NCBI RefSeq assembly: GCF_007859315.1 | Contig: NZ_VOHA01000018.1 | Location: forward strand, 62,001-126,000 | Direction of reading: 5' to 3' | Origin: Reyranella sp. CPCC 100927 | Lineage (GTDB): Bacteria; Pseudomonadota; Alphaproteobacteria; Reyranellales; Reyranellaceae | DNA length: 64,000 nucleotides | Part shown: positions 50,779 through 59,577 of the stretch, piece by piece | Layout: every line of letters begins with the position of its first letter | How positions within the stretch are numbered: position 1 is the stretch's first letter | Program-made: the position numbers and the translations under genes | Notes under the pieces: model-generated | The model's input: the letters and a program-made list of their open reading frames with translations, nothing else | What the model was told of the DNA's origin: nothing | Databases searched by the model: none

Positions 50779-51126
50779 ATGTCGGATCTCGTCATCGATG
50801 CGCCCCAGGTCACGCTGAGCGACAGTGCCGCCCAGCGCATTGCCTTCCTGCTGTCGCGCGAAACGGCCGAGGCCAAGCTGCGGGTCGCGGTCAACGGCGG
50901 CGGCTGCTCGGGCTTCCAGTACGTCTTCGACTTCGACACCAAGGCCGCCGACGATGATTTCGTCATCGAAAAGGGGGGCGCCCGGGTGCTGATCGACAGC
51001 GCCTCGCTGGAGCTGCTCAAGGGTAGCGAGATCGACTACGTCACCGAGATGGTCGGCTCCTCGTTCCAGATCAAGAATCCCAACGCCAGCACGTCCTGCG
51101 GCTGCGGCAACTCGTTCAGCGTCTAG
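50779..51126 (+). CDS. erpA: A-type iron-sulfur cluster carrier, ErpA-like
   Basis: A 115-residue A-type carrier. The three cluster-binding Cys residues are present: Cys43 in GGGCSGFQY and Cys107 and Cys109 in SCGCGNSF. The N-terminus (LSDSAAQRIAFLL) and FVIEKGGARVLIDSASLELL fit ErpA/IscA. It passes iron-sulfur clusters to target apoproteins. The gene is single, away from isc or suf operons, typical for erpA. Confidence 0.9.
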   Translation: MSDLVIDAPQVTLSDSAAQRIAFLLSRETAEAKLRVAVNGGGCSGFQYVFDFDTKAADDDFVIEKGGARVLIDSASLELLKGSEIDYVTEMVGSSFQIKNPNASTSCGCGNSFSV

Positions 51127-51160
51127 CGGCCATCCTTTCCCACACGTTGGGAAAGACGCC

Positions 51161-52597
51161 CTACCCGCTCGCACCGGCGCGTTTCACCGTACCGGCAGCG
51201 GACGGCCGCAGATAGGCGCCCTGCTTCTGAAGCGCAGCCTGCAGTTCACCGATATCGACCGCCCGCGGCGCCACGCCACGATGGGCGGCAATGGCCGCGG
51301 CGGCGCCGGCGGCATGGCCGGTCAGCCAGCATTGCGGGATTTCGCGCATGAAGGAATGGGAAGTCGCGTCACACGACAAGTGTCGACCCGGCGCCAGCAA
51401 TCCATCGACCACCTGCGGCAGCAACGCGCCATAGGGCACGGAGACGTTGCGGAACTTGGGCGACAATGAAGGGCTGACACCGACCTCGGTCGCGTACGGC
51501 GTACCGTCGTCCCACTGCGTGCGCACGACCTTCTCGACGCCGACCAGCCGGCGCGTGTGCCGCACGCCCATCTGCGGCGCGCTCTGCACGGGATAGGCGC
51601 CGGCGAAACCTGGCGCATGGGCGCGGAACACCTCCAGGTGCTGCCACATCAGCCGGCGGCAGTACGCTTCCACTTCGGTCAGGTCATCGACATTCAGGGC
51701 ATCGAAGCCGGACTGGCGCGGCCCCATGAACAACGCCACGTCATCACGCCACGACGTGAAGGGCCGCTCGAAATGGCGCACCTTCTCGCGTCCCGTCGCC
51801 ATGAAGTCGCTATAGCCCTTGGGATCGGACGTGCGGAAGTCCATCCAGCGCTTCATGTCGACACCGGCCCAGATCCAGGCCGTGTTCATGCAGTGGTGGA
51901 TATCGTTCTTCTCAATATCGGTTTCCGACGGCACGCCGGCGCGATGGAAGATGTCGCCGTCACCGGTGGCATCGACCGTCGCCTTGGCAAGGATCGCCTG
52001 ACGGCCTTCCTTGCTTTCGAACACGACGCCCCTCACCGCACCGTCCTCGACGATCGGCACCGACGCCCAACCGTGCAGCACCAGCCGCGCACCGGCTTCC
52101 TCGACCATGTCGAGCGCTGCCAGCTTCAGCCGCTCGGGACACACCATGGGTGACCAGGTGACGATGCCGTGGAAGGCCGCCGAGCGCAGCGACCAGTACG
52201 CAGCCGTGGCGGCATCGCGCGACCCCCAATCCTGGCGTGCCGGCCCGCAGACATACTCCTTGGGCAGGCGATCGAAGATTTCCTCGGCGACGCCGCGGAT
52301 CACGGGCTTGCCGTCCCAGTCGGTCATGCGGTCTATCCAGAACACCAGCCCGCCGGTCGACAGTCCGCCAAGGTGGTTGTAGCGCTCCAGCAGGATGACG
52401 TCGGCGCCGAGCCGCGCCGCACTGGTAGCCGCTGCCGTGCCCGCCGGCCCGCCGCCGACCACCAGCACGTCACACTCGGCGAACACCGGCAGTGTGCGCG
52501 ACGGCTCGATCCAGGTCTTTTGCGGTCGTGCGATCTGCCGCCGGCGGCGACCGCCCTCGAAGATCTCCGACGTGAAGAACAGACGCCCTTCGGTCAT
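51161..52597 (-). CDS. FAD-dependent oxidoreductase (PF12831-like)
   Basis: A 478-residue flavoprotein. The dinucleotide-binding motif is VLVVGGGPAGTAAATSAARL, the adjacent LLERYNHLGGLSTGGLVFW is typical of the FAD_oxidored family, and the late GLLAPGRHLSCDATSHS is the C-terminal FAD contact. The family is often fused to or grouped with heterodisulfide reductases but many members act on unknown substrates. It converges with erpA. Confidence 0.88.
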   Translation of the reverse strand: MTEGRLFFTSEIFEGGRRRRQIARPQKTWIEPSRTLPVFAECDVLVVGGGPAGTAAATSAARLGADVILLERYNHLGGLSTGGLVFWIDRMTDWDGKPVIRGVAEEIFDRLPKEYVCGPARQDWGSRDAATAAYWSLRSAAFHGIVTWSPMVCPERLKLAALDMVEEAGARLVLHGWASVPIVEDGAVRGVVFESKEGRQAILAKATVDATGDGDIFHRAGVPSETDIEKNDIHHCMNTAWIWAGVDMKRWMDFRTSDPKGYSDFMATGREKVRHFERPFTSWRDDVALFMGPRQSGFDALNVDDLTEVEAYCRRLMWQHLEVFRAHAPGFAGAYPVQSAPQMGVRHTRRLVGVEKVVRTQWDDGTPYATEVGVSPSLSPKFRNVSVPYGALLPQVVDGLLAPGRHLSCDATSHSFMREIPQCWLTGHAAGAAAAIAAHRGVAPRAVDIGELQAALQKQGAYLRPSAAGTVKRAGASG

Positions 52598-52689
52598 CGC
52601 GCGCTCCCACAGAGGCTGTGGACAATGATAGCGACTCGCCCCTCATGGTCCACCTTCCCTTCGCATCGCAGACTTGCGATGGTGCCGGC

Positions 52690-53490
52690 ATGAAAATCGC
52701 GACCTGGAACATCAACTCCGTGCGCCGGCGCACCGGCAACCTCACCGACTGGCTGAAGCGTACGCAGCCCGACGTGCTGCTGCTGCAGGAGATCAAGTGC
52801 CAGGATGACCAGTTCCCGCGGCTGGAGATCGAAGCTGCCGGCTATTGCTGCACCGTTGTCGGCCAGAAGAGCTGGAATGGTGTGGCGATGGTCTCGCGCA
52901 CGGCGCCAGAGGTGGTGCATCGCGCCCTGCCGGGCGACGATAGCGACGTGCAGTCGCGGTATGTCGAGGCGCGGTTCCAGACCAGCGCCGGTGCACTGAA
53001 CGTGGCGTCGATCTATCTGCCCAACGGCAATCCGGTCGGCACGGAAAAGTTCCCGTACAAGCTCGGCTTCATGCAGCGCCTGCACCAGCGCGCGCAAGCG
53101 CTGCTCGAGAGCGAGGAATTGGTGGTTCTGGGCGGCGACTACAATGTCTGCCCGACCGACGTGGATGTCTACGATCCGCCGGCCTGGGCCGACGACGCGC
53201 TGTGCCGGCCCGAATCACGCCAGGCGCTGCGCGGGATCCTGAACCTGGGCTACACCGACGCCTACCGGGCGCTCTATCCAACCACCAAGGCCTACAGCTT
53301 CTGGGACTACCAGGCCGGCGCCTGGAACCGCAACAACGGCCTGCGCATCGACCACCTGCTGTTGTCGCCGCAAGCCGCCGACAAGCTGAAGGCCTGCACG
53401 ATCGACAAGGCCGAGCGCGGCCGACCGGAGCCGTCCGACCACGTGCCGGTGTGGGTCGAATTGGATGCCGAGGTGGTGGCAGCGGCGTAG
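52690..53490 (+). CDS. xth: Exodeoxyribonuclease III
   Basis: A 266-residue EEP-fold nuclease of the ExoIII/AP-endonuclease type. Motifs are MKIATWNINSVRRR, LLLQEIKCQDDQFP (metal Glu), NVASIYLPNGNPVG, LGGDYNVCPTDVDVYD, and EPSDHVPVWVEL (catalytic His). It cuts 5' to abasic sites and removes 3' blocks in DNA repair. The start at 52690 is the family N-terminus; longer frames upstream overlap the divergent flavoprotein gene. Confidence 0.93.
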   Translation: MKIATWNINSVRRRTGNLTDWLKRTQPDVLLLQEIKCQDDQFPRLEIEAAGYCCTVVGQKSWNGVAMVSRTAPEVVHRALPGDDSDVQSRYVEARFQTSAGALNVASIYLPNGNPVGTEKFPYKLGFMQRLHQRAQALLESEELVVLGGDYNVCPTDVDVYDPPAWADDALCRPESRQALRGILNLGYTDAYRALYPTTKAYSFWDYQAGAWNRNNGLRIDHLLLSPQAADKLKACTIDKAERGRPEPSDHVPVWVELDAEVVAAA

Positions 53491-53493
53491 AAG

Positions 53494-53595
53494 CCTGGAG
53501 CGCGGGCGTCTCGCCCGCATCTCCGGCGAAAGCGTAGCTTTCGCCTTTGCGCGTAGCGCCGAGACATGAGCGGGCGGGACGCCCGCGCTCCCAGG
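53494..53595. repeat. Inverted repeat, family D copy 1
   Basis: About 102 bases with ends CCTGGAGCGCGGGCGTCTCG and the imperfect complement ending CGCGCTCCCAGG, plus an internal hairpin (GCGAAAGCGTAGCTTTCGCC). It lies between convergent xth and carbonic anhydrase genes and matches 59449-59573. Confidence 0.8.
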
Positions 53596-53599
53596 CGCG

Positions 53600-54175
53600 T
53601 TACTTCTTCAGCAGGTCCTCGACCTTGGGCGTCGGGCCGGAGCCGTCGATCATGTTGGGCCGACCGGTGTAGGCCTTGGCGAGTTCCATATAGTGCAGCG
53701 CCGACCACTTGAAGACCTGCAGGTCCTTCTCGCCGATGTCGCGCATCTTTTGTGCCGGGTTGCCGGCCCATAGCTCGCCGGCCTTCACGATCTTGCCCGG
53801 CGGCACCAGCGCACCGGCCGCCACCATGGCGCCAGTCTCGACCACGGCGCCGTCCAGGACGGTGGAGTGCATGCCGACGAAGGCATCATCCTGCACGGTG
53901 CAGGCGTGCAGCAGCGCCAGATGACCGACCGTGACATTGCGCCCGACGATCGTGCCCTGGCGCGCATTGCTGACATGGATGACGACGCCGTCCTGGATGT
54001 TGCTGTTGTCGCCGATCACGATGCCCGGTCCATCGCCACGCAACACGGCGTTGAACCAGATGCCGCACATGGCGCCGATCTCGACCTCGCCAATCAGCGT
54101 GGCATTGGCGGCGATGAAGGCCGACGGGTCGACCTTGGGCACGAAGTTGTTGAACGGAACGATCAGGCCGGACAT
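53600..54175 (-). CDS. Gamma-class carbonic anhydrase-like protein
   Basis: A 191-residue left-handed beta-helix protein. Three His residues, His67 (VVIHVSN), His85 (VGHLALL) and His90 (LLHACTV), occupy the zinc sites of the gamma-CA family in the usual H-x17-H-x4-H spacing. The Arg-Asp of VLRGDG matches the catalytic-site Arg. The start at 54175 is chosen over 54190 since AGGAAG then lies upstream at good spacing. It hydrates CO2, or acts as a related acyltransferase-like enzyme (YrdA/PaaY). Confidence 0.9.
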   Translation of the reverse strand: MSGLIVPFNNFVPKVDPSAFIAANATLIGEVEIGAMCGIWFNAVLRGDGPGIVIGDNSNIQDGVVIHVSNARQGTIVGRNVTVGHLALLHACTVQDDAFVGMHSTVLDGAVVETGAMVAAGALVPPGKIVKAGELWAGNPAQKMRDIGEKDLQVFKWSALHYMELAKAYTGRPNMIDGSGPTPKVEDLLKK

Positions 54176-54261
54176 CGGCAGCTTCCTCATCTCAGCGGGC
54201 GCACCGGTTTACGCGGCGTGCCGGGCGGCGTCGAGTCATCGGAAAATACTGGTGTTCCGCC

Positions 54262-54298
54262 ATAAGAAACGCCCCGGAGAGCGGGGCCCTCCGGGGCG
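54262..54298 (-). terminator. Rho-independent terminator
   Basis: CGCCCCGGAG (54270-54279) and CTCCGGGGCG (54289-54298) form a perfect 10-base stem with a 9-base loop. Read on the minus strand the stem is followed at once by TTTCTTAT. It lies 23 bases after the saccharopine-dehydrogenase-like gene stop codon. Confidence 0.85.
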
Positions 54299-54320
54299 GC
54301 GGCTTCGCGACCTGGTCGGA

Positions 54321-55442
54321 TCAGGTGCTGACGGTCAGGACGGGGGTGAGGACGAGACCGAAACTCCTGAGCACACCCAGAAGCTCGCGGTGCCCAAAGG
54401 CCTGACACGCCGATGCGAAGCCGGCTTTCCGCGGTGGCTGCTGCAGCAGGGAGTACGCTGCATAGGCTTGCAGCAGGCCGGTCTGCTTGTAGTTGCTGTT
54501 GCCGTGGATCACGCAGTGGGCGCGTCCCAGTGGTCCCGTCGCGTGCACCGAGTCGAGCGAGGTGTTGATCCGCGGATTCTCGCGCGGCGGCATGCCGGCC
54601 TGCACCGATGCCGCGATCTCGGCCAACGCCTTCTCCTGCTGCTCCGGCGGCAGCGGCTTGATCTTCTCCTCGACCATCTTCTGGGTAGCGACGACGTTCA
54701 GCATCACCTCGCGGGCGAACACGCCGCCGACCACCTTGCAACTGGCCACGCGCGGATCATCCTGGAACCAAATCGGATGGCTGGTGCCGCCCCATGGCAG
54801 GGCGAGCGCCGTCGCGTGCTGGCCGGGAACGTTGACCTCTGTGGTCTCGCTCTGGTTCCACTCCACCAGCTTGTTCTGCTCGAGGTAGAACCACTTGGCC
54901 TTGAGAATGGTGAAGATCGTCTGGGTCGAGGCGTAGGTCGGGAACCCCTTCCACAGCACCAGGATGTCGAGCGTGTCGAGCCCCGGTGTCTCCAGGCAGA
55001 TGTTGGCGGCGATTTCACCGGTCGTATACATCTGGGCGACACCGGGCGAGAGGAGCAGCCCCTTGCCAGCGAACGCCTTGCCCCAACGCGTTTTCGCATC
55101 CAGCACCCAGTCCTGCTCGCCGGTCGTATCCGTGTAGTGACAGCCGGTGGCGAGACAGGCTTCGACGACCTCGGGACCGTACTTGATGAACGGCCCGACC
55201 ATGTTGCTGACGACCCGAGCCCCCTTGAACAGCTTGGTCAAAGCCTCGACCGAGTGCTCGACCTCCACCACTTCGTAATCGGCGGTCTCAATGCCGGGGA
55301 TCTTGTCGACCACCGCCTGCACGCGGGCCTTGTCGCGGCCGGCCGCGATGAAGGGCACGTTGAGCTCGCGCAGATACTCGCAGACCAGACGGCCGGTGTA
55401 GCCGGACGCGCCATAGACGACGACAGGCCTCTTGTCGCTCAT
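54321..55442 (-). CDS. Saccharopine-dehydrogenase-like NAD(P)-binding protein
   Basis: A 373-residue protein. The N-terminus has a Rossmann motif (VVVYGASGYTGRLVCEYL) of the saccharopine-dehydrogenase/trans-acting enoyl-reductase type, FIAAGRDKARVQAVVDKI, and VVSNMVGPFIKYGPEVVEAC. Homologues include enoyl reductases acting with polyketide synthases and uncharacterised enzymes; the substrate is not visible. The start at 55442 follows GGGAGAGAGGC. The gene lies 50 bases after an SDR gene, probably one transcript ended by the terminator at 54262-54298. Confidence 0.82.
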   Translation of the reverse strand: MSDKRPVVVYGASGYTGRLVCEYLRELNVPFIAAGRDKARVQAVVDKIPGIETADYEVVEVEHSVEALTKLFKGARVVSNMVGPFIKYGPEVVEACLATGCHYTDTTGEQDWVLDAKTRWGKAFAGKGLLLSPGVAQMYTTGEIAANICLETPGLDTLDILVLWKGFPTYASTQTIFTILKAKWFYLEQNKLVEWNQSETTEVNVPGQHATALALPWGGTSHPIWFQDDPRVASCKVVGGVFAREVMLNVVATQKMVEEKIKPLPPEQQEKALAEIAASVQAGMPPRENPRINTSLDSVHATGPLGRAHCVIHGNSNYKQTGLLQAYAAYSLLQQPPRKAGFASACQAFGHRELLGVLRSFGLVLTPVLTVST

Positions 55443-55492
55443 GCCTCTCTCCCTGGGAATCTTCGCCAATCGACCGTCGATTTGGACGGCTG

Positions 55493-56296
55493 TCACATGC
55501 CCATGCCGCCGTCGACGGGCAGCCCGACGCCGGTGATGAAGCGGGCCGCGTCGGAGCACAGGAACACGGCCGCATCGGCGACATCGCCGACTTCACCGAG
55601 CCGCCCCAGCGGGGTTTGCCCGACGACATCGCCCACGGCAGCGTCGGTGGTGGGCCACAGTCCTGCCGCCACCACATCGCCGGCGAGCTTCATGCCCATG
55701 TCGGTCGGGATCAGGCCGGGATAGATACAGTTGACGCGCACCCCATAGCCGAGCTTGCCCGCCTCCATCGCGCCGACCCGGGTCAGGCGATCGACCGCCG
55801 ATTTGGTCGCGGAGTAGCCCGCGATCGACGGAAACGCGATCGTGGCGGCGACCGAGGAAATGTTGACGACGGCGCCGCCTTTGCCGGCCGGGCCGCCCGG
55901 CCGCATGGTCCGGAAGGCGTGCTTCATGCCCAGGCTAACGCCGACGATGTTGACGTCGAGCATGCGGCGCAGTTCGGCAGCGTCGATATCAACGACCAAG
56001 GCCGTGATCTCGATACCGGCGTTGTTCACCAGGACATCGAATCCGCCCAGCGTGCTGATTGTGGCTGCGACGGCGGCCTGCCAACTGGCGTCCTCACGCA
56101 CATCGAGCGGCGTGAAGCCCGCTTTGGCGCCTGTTTTGGCGATCGCACTGGCAGTCTGTTGACCGAGATCGTTGAGGATGTCGCCGATCATGACCGCGGC
56201 GCCGGCTTTGGCGAGCGCTTCGGCAATGCTGGCGCCGATACCGCGCGCGCCGCCGGTGACCAGGGCCTTGCGCCCGGTCAGGTCGAAATTGCCCAT
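55493..56296 (-). CDS. Short-chain dehydrogenase/reductase
   Basis: A 267-residue SDR. The cofactor motif is TGGARGIG, the structural NNAGIE follows, and the catalytic residues are in NISSVAATIAF and GYSATKSAV (Ser, Tyr, Lys). The start follows GGAGGA. It is divergent from a TetR gene and upstream of the saccharopine-dehydrogenase-like gene, forming a two-gene, probably TetR-controlled, reductase unit. Confidence 0.9.
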   Translation of the reverse strand: MGNFDLTGRKALVTGGARGIGASIAEALAKAGAAVMIGDILNDLGQQTASAIAKTGAKAGFTPLDVREDASWQAAVAATISTLGGFDVLVNNAGIEITALVVDIDAAELRRMLDVNIVGVSLGMKHAFRTMRPGGPAGKGGAVVNISSVAATIAFPSIAGYSATKSAVDRLTRVGAMEAGKLGYGVRVNCIYPGLIPTDMGMKLAGDVVAAGLWPTTDAAVGDVVGQTPLGRLGEVGDVADAAVFLCSDAARFITGVGLPVDGGMGM

Positions 56297-56434
56297 TTTT
56301 GCGTCCTCCGGTTGTTCTTTTGAGCGCCGAGACTTGCCGGCGCAGTGGCCGCTCTCGCGCGCCTGTCGCGTCATCCGTTGTGGCCGACGCGGGTTCCCTC
56401 CTTCCCGCAGACAGCTTTCAAGCTGCAGTTATAT

Positions 56435-56448
56435 TTGACAATTGTCAA
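56435..56448. promoter_or_regulatory. Perfect palindromic operator between SDR and tetR
   Basis: TTGACAATTGTCAA (56435-56448) is a perfect 14-base palindrome. A looser copy (TTGAC-N3-TGTAA) lies at 56458-56470. A TACAAT box (56474-56479) follows, suitable as a -10 for the TetR gene. The region is AT-rich against its surroundings. Confidence 0.65.
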
Positions 56449-56597
56449 GTTTTCTATTTGACGTATGTAAAGATACAATTGCGCCCAGTGCAATCGTTTG
56501 GTCTGATGTGGTATGCGTTAGGCAATCGGCGCTTGATCGCGACGATGCCCATCCCCTATGCCGATGCGGCACCAACGGAACCGGTGGCAGGTCAGCG

Positions 56598-57290
56598 ATG
56601 CCGTCTGCAGCAATCGAACAACTCGAGCGAGCCCAGCGTCGGCGCGTCGACAAGGTCAACGAGCGCCGGGCCGAGTTGGCGGCCGCCGCGCTTCAGACGC
56701 TGTCGGAGCTGGGGTACGCCCGCACCAGCCTGCGGGAGATCGCGCAGAACTCCGAGTTCTCGCACGGCGTGCTGCACTACTACTTCAGCGACAAGGTCGA
56801 CCTGATCACATGCTGCGTGCGCCACTACAAGGCGCAGTGCGTCACGCGCTACGACGCGATCACGACAACCGCGACGACCTACGACGAACTGGCCGCCGGT
56901 TTCCCCGCGGCGCTGGCCGAAACGCTGCGCCAGGAAGCGACGCTGCATCGCCTGTGGTACGACCTGCGGTCCCAAGCCTTGTTCGAACCGGCGTTCCAGA
57001 ACGACGTGCTGGAGATCGACAAGACCCTGGAGACCATGATCTGGCGCATCATGACCCGACTGGCCGAACTGGCCGGCGAGGAACTGACGCTGCCGCCAGC
57101 GGTGCTCTACGCGATGTTCGACGGCCTGTTCCAGCAGGCCCTGCTGAAATTCCTGGCCGGCGACGCCACGGCGCCGACGGAGCTGCAGGCCGGCGCCCAG
57201 CTGCTCCTGACCCGCGTCTTCACGGCCGCCACCGCCCCGCGCCCGGTGGCGAAACCCGTTCTCGTCTCCAAGCGGCGTACAGCGCGGTAG
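56598..57290 (+). CDS. TetR-family transcriptional regulator
   Basis: A 230-residue TetR/BetI-like regulator: AAAALQTLSELGYARTSLRE (helix-turn-helix start) and NSEFSHGVLHYYFSDKVDLI. The ATG at 56598 opens the protein; upstream frame contains no family-like sequence. It is divergent from the SDR, with a 14-base palindromic operator between, and convergent with the mmsB gene, separated by a strong hairpin. Confidence 0.88.
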   Translation: MPSAAIEQLERAQRRRVDKVNERRAELAAAALQTLSELGYARTSLREIAQNSEFSHGVLHYYFSDKVDLITCCVRHYKAQCVTRYDAITTTATTYDELAAGFPAALAETLRQEATLHRLWYDLRSQALFEPAFQNDVLEIDKTLETMIWRIMTRLAELAGEELTLPPAVLYAMFDGLFQQALLKFLAGDATAPTELQAGAQLLLTRVFTAATAPRPVAKPVLVSKRRTAR

Positions 57291-57310
57291 GATCCTGCTG
57301 TTACGTCGAG

Positions 57311-57335
57311 CGCAGCGAGGGATCTCCTCGCTGCG
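57311..57335. terminator. Perfect two-way hairpin
   Basis: CGCAGCGAGG (57311-57320) and CCTCGCTGCG (57326-57335) form a perfect 10-base stem with a 5-base loop between the convergent TetR and mmsB genes. There is no T-run, but its symmetry and position suit a two-way transcription block. The core matches the family A repeats. Confidence 0.6.
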
Positions 57336-57349
57336 CGCGGAACCCTGCC

Positions 57350-58231
57350 CTACTTGCCGTCGAGCATGCGGATGATGCCGGAGAAATCCTGTGCACCGCG
57401 ACCGGCGTTCACGAACAGGCTGAAGAGCTGTGCCGCCTCGGCGCCCAGCGGCGTGGACGCGCTGGCAGCGCGTGCCGCCTCCTGCGCCAGCAACAGGTCC
57501 TTGAGCATCATCGCGGCGGTGAAACCGGCCTGGTAGTCGCGGTTGGCCGGCGAAGTCGGTACCGGCCCCGGCACCGGGCAATAGGTCGTCAGCGCCCAGC
57601 ATTGGCCCGACGAGGTCGAGGCGACGTCGAACAGCTTCTGCGCATCGAGTCCCAGGCGCTTGGCCAGCATGAAGGCTTCCGACACCGCGACCATCGATAC
57701 GCCCAGGATCATGTTGTTGCAGATCTTGGCGGCCTGACCGTTGCCGGCACCGCCGGCGTGCACGATGTTCTTGCCCATGCGCTCGAGAAACGGTCTGGCG
57801 CGGGCGAACGCGGCATCCGGGCCGCCGACCATGAAGGTGAGCGTACCGGCCGTGGCGCCACCGGTCCCCCCAGACACCGGTGCGTCCACCATCTCCATGC
57901 CGGCCTTGGCCGCTGCGGCCGCCACGGCGCGTGCGCTGTCGACGTCGATGGTCGAGCAGTCGATGAACAACGTGCCTTTGGCGGCGGCGCCAATCACCGT
58001 ACCTTCGTAGACCTCGCGGACATGCTTGCCGGCCGGCAGCATGGTGATCACCACCTCGGCACCCTTCACCGCGTCGGCGACGTTGGCGGCCTTGGTGGCG
58101 CCATTGGCGACCGCAGCGGCAACGGCCGCGTCCGACAGATCAAAGGCCGCCACCTGGTGCTGCGCCTTCAGCAGGTTGGCCGCCATCGGCCCGCCCATGT
58201 TGCCCAGCCCGATGAATGCGATCTTCGCCAT
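57350..58231 (-). CDS. mmsB: 3-hydroxyisobutyrate dehydrogenase
   Basis: A 293-residue beta-hydroxyacid dehydrogenase. The cofactor motif is FIGLGNMGGPMAANLLKA, the substrate motif DAPVSGGTGGATAGTL, and the catalytic Lys lies in GNGQAAKICNN. It oxidises 3-hydroxyisobutyrate to methylmalonate semialdehyde in valine breakdown. The ATG at 58231 follows GGAGGAG. It is the last gene of a three-gene valine cluster on the minus strand, with HIBYL-CoA hydrolase and isobutyryl-CoA dehydrogenase upstream, although repeats lie in the gaps. Confidence 0.92.
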   Translation of the reverse strand: MAKIAFIGLGNMGGPMAANLLKAQHQVAAFDLSDAAVAAAVANGATKAANVADAVKGAEVVITMLPAGKHVREVYEGTVIGAAAKGTLFIDCSTIDVDSARAVAAAAAKAGMEMVDAPVSGGTGGATAGTLTFMVGGPDAAFARARPFLERMGKNIVHAGGAGNGQAAKICNNMILGVSMVAVSEAFMLAKRLGLDAQKLFDVASTSSGQCWALTTYCPVPGPVPTSPANRDYQAGFTAAMMLKDLLLAQEAARAASASTPLGAEAAQLFSLFVNAGRGAQDFSGIIRMLDGK

Positions 58232-58267
58232 GATGTCTCCTCCGCTGCGTAGGCCAATATGTACTTC

Positions 58268-58352
58268 GCCATCCCGAGCGCAGCGAGGGATCTCCTGCGA
58301 ATGACGCACCTGACGCCACTTTAGGAAGATTCCTCGCTTCGCTCGGAATGCC
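58268..58352. repeat. Partial family A repeat
   Basis: The core ATCCCGAGCGCAGCGAGGGA and its imperfect complement (to 58352) are present but the CTAG ends are absent. It fills the gap between mmsB and the hydrolase gene. Confidence 0.75.
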
Positions 58353-58357
58353 AGTTC

Positions 58358-59428
58358 TCAGTCGAACACCAGATCGTTGGCCACCGGATCGAAATGCGCT
58401 TCGACCATCTGCGCCGTCACGCCGTCGATGCTCGGCGGATTCCACTTCGGGCTCTGATCCTTGTCGATCAACGCGGCGCGCACGCCCTCGTAGAAATCGG
58501 CACCGGGCCGCATGCACGCCTGCGCCATGCGATACTCGATGGTCATCGTGTCCTCGAACGAGCGGTTGGCGCAGCGACGCAGCTGCTCCAGCGTGATCTT
58601 CATCGCGGTCGGCGACATCTTCGCCAGCACGTCGATCTGCTTCTGCGCCCAGTCGTCATTGCGGGCCCGGAGCTTGGTGATGACTTCCTGCAAGGTCGCC
58701 GCCGAGAAGCAGCGGTCGATATCCTCGATGATCGACGGCAACGTCGGCGCGCCGGGATCGGTCGCGAACTTCGCCACCACCGCATCGACCTGCCGCCGCG
58801 CGTTTTCGCCCGACAGATCAGCAGCGCCAAGCGCCGTCACCAGTTCCGACAGTTTGGCGCTCGGCACATGGGCCTGCACGATGCCGGCCCACAGCGCGTC
58901 GGCCGCCTTGAGGCGATGGCCGGTCAGCGCCAGGAATGCTCCCAGCGCGCCGCGCAGCCGGCACAGGAAGTAACCGCCGCCGACGTCGGGAAAGAGGCCG
59001 ATCGCCGTCTCGGGCATGGCGAACAGGAATTTCTCGGTGGCGATCGAGTGCGAGCCGTGCACCGACAGGCCGACGCCGCCGCCCATGTCGATGCCATCGA
59101 TCAGGCTGATCCAGGGCTTGCGGTAGCGATAGATACGGCGATTGACGATGTACTCCTCGCGGAAGAAGTCCCGCCGCAGCGTACCGTCGGGATCGTCGCG
59201 CATCTCGCGATAGAGGCCCGCGACGTCGCCGCCGGCGCAGAAGGCGCGCTCGCCGGCACCACGCACCACGACGGCCTTGACTGCCGGATCGCTCTCCCAC
59301 GCCGGCAGCACGCGCTCCATCTCGCGGATCATCTCAAGGCTCAGCGAGTTCAGCGCCTTGGGTCGGTTGAGCGTGATCAGGCCCAGGCCGTGCTGCACGT
59401 CGAAAAGAATTTCTGGTTCGGTCGTCAA
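58358..59428 (-). CDS. 3-hydroxyisobutyryl-CoA hydrolase (crotonase family)
   Basis: A 356-residue crotonase-fold enzyme of the HIBCH type: GLGLITLNRPKALNSLSLEM, AFCAGGDVAGLYREM, DGIDMGGGVGLSVHGSH (oxyanion hole) and MPETAIGLFPDVGGGYFL (the Glu-Asp catalytic strand). The C-terminal half (SPTAMKITLEQLRRC) is the usual HIBCH extension. It releases 3-hydroxyisobutyrate from its CoA ester in valine breakdown. TTG at 59428 is the start, with AAGGAG 7 bases upstream; no ATG or GTG begins the conserved N-terminus. Confidence 0.9.
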   Translation of the reverse strand: MTTEPEILFDVQHGLGLITLNRPKALNSLSLEMIREMERVLPAWESDPAVKAVVVRGAGERAFCAGGDVAGLYREMRDDPDGTLRRDFFREEYIVNRRIYRYRKPWISLIDGIDMGGGVGLSVHGSHSIATEKFLFAMPETAIGLFPDVGGGYFLCRLRGALGAFLALTGHRLKAADALWAGIVQAHVPSAKLSELVTALGAADLSGENARRQVDAVVAKFATDPGAPTLPSIIEDIDRCFSAATLQEVITKLRARNDDWAQKQIDVLAKMSPTAMKITLEQLRRCANRSFEDTMTIEYRMAQACMRPGADFYEGVRAALIDKDQSPKWNPPSIDGVTAQMVEAHFDPVANDLVFD

Positions 59429-59448
59429 TACGGTGCTCCTTCTCTTTC

Positions 59449-59573
59449 GGACCGCGGGCGTCCCCGCCCGCATTCGCTCGTAGCGCAGCGAAGAGCGAAA
59501 CCGGTCGGCGCTGACGCAACAGGCGAAAGCGAAGCTTTCGCCGAAGATGCGCGCGTGGACGCGCGCGGTCCCA
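59449..59573. repeat. Inverted repeat, family D copy 2
   Basis: About 125 bases with ends GGACCGCGGGCGTCCCCGCC and an imperfect complement ending CGCGCGCGGTCC, plus an internal GCGAAAGCGAAGCTTTCGCC hairpin. It lies between the HIBCH-like and isobutyryl-CoA dehydrogenase genes. Confidence 0.8.
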
Positions 59574-59577
59574 AACA

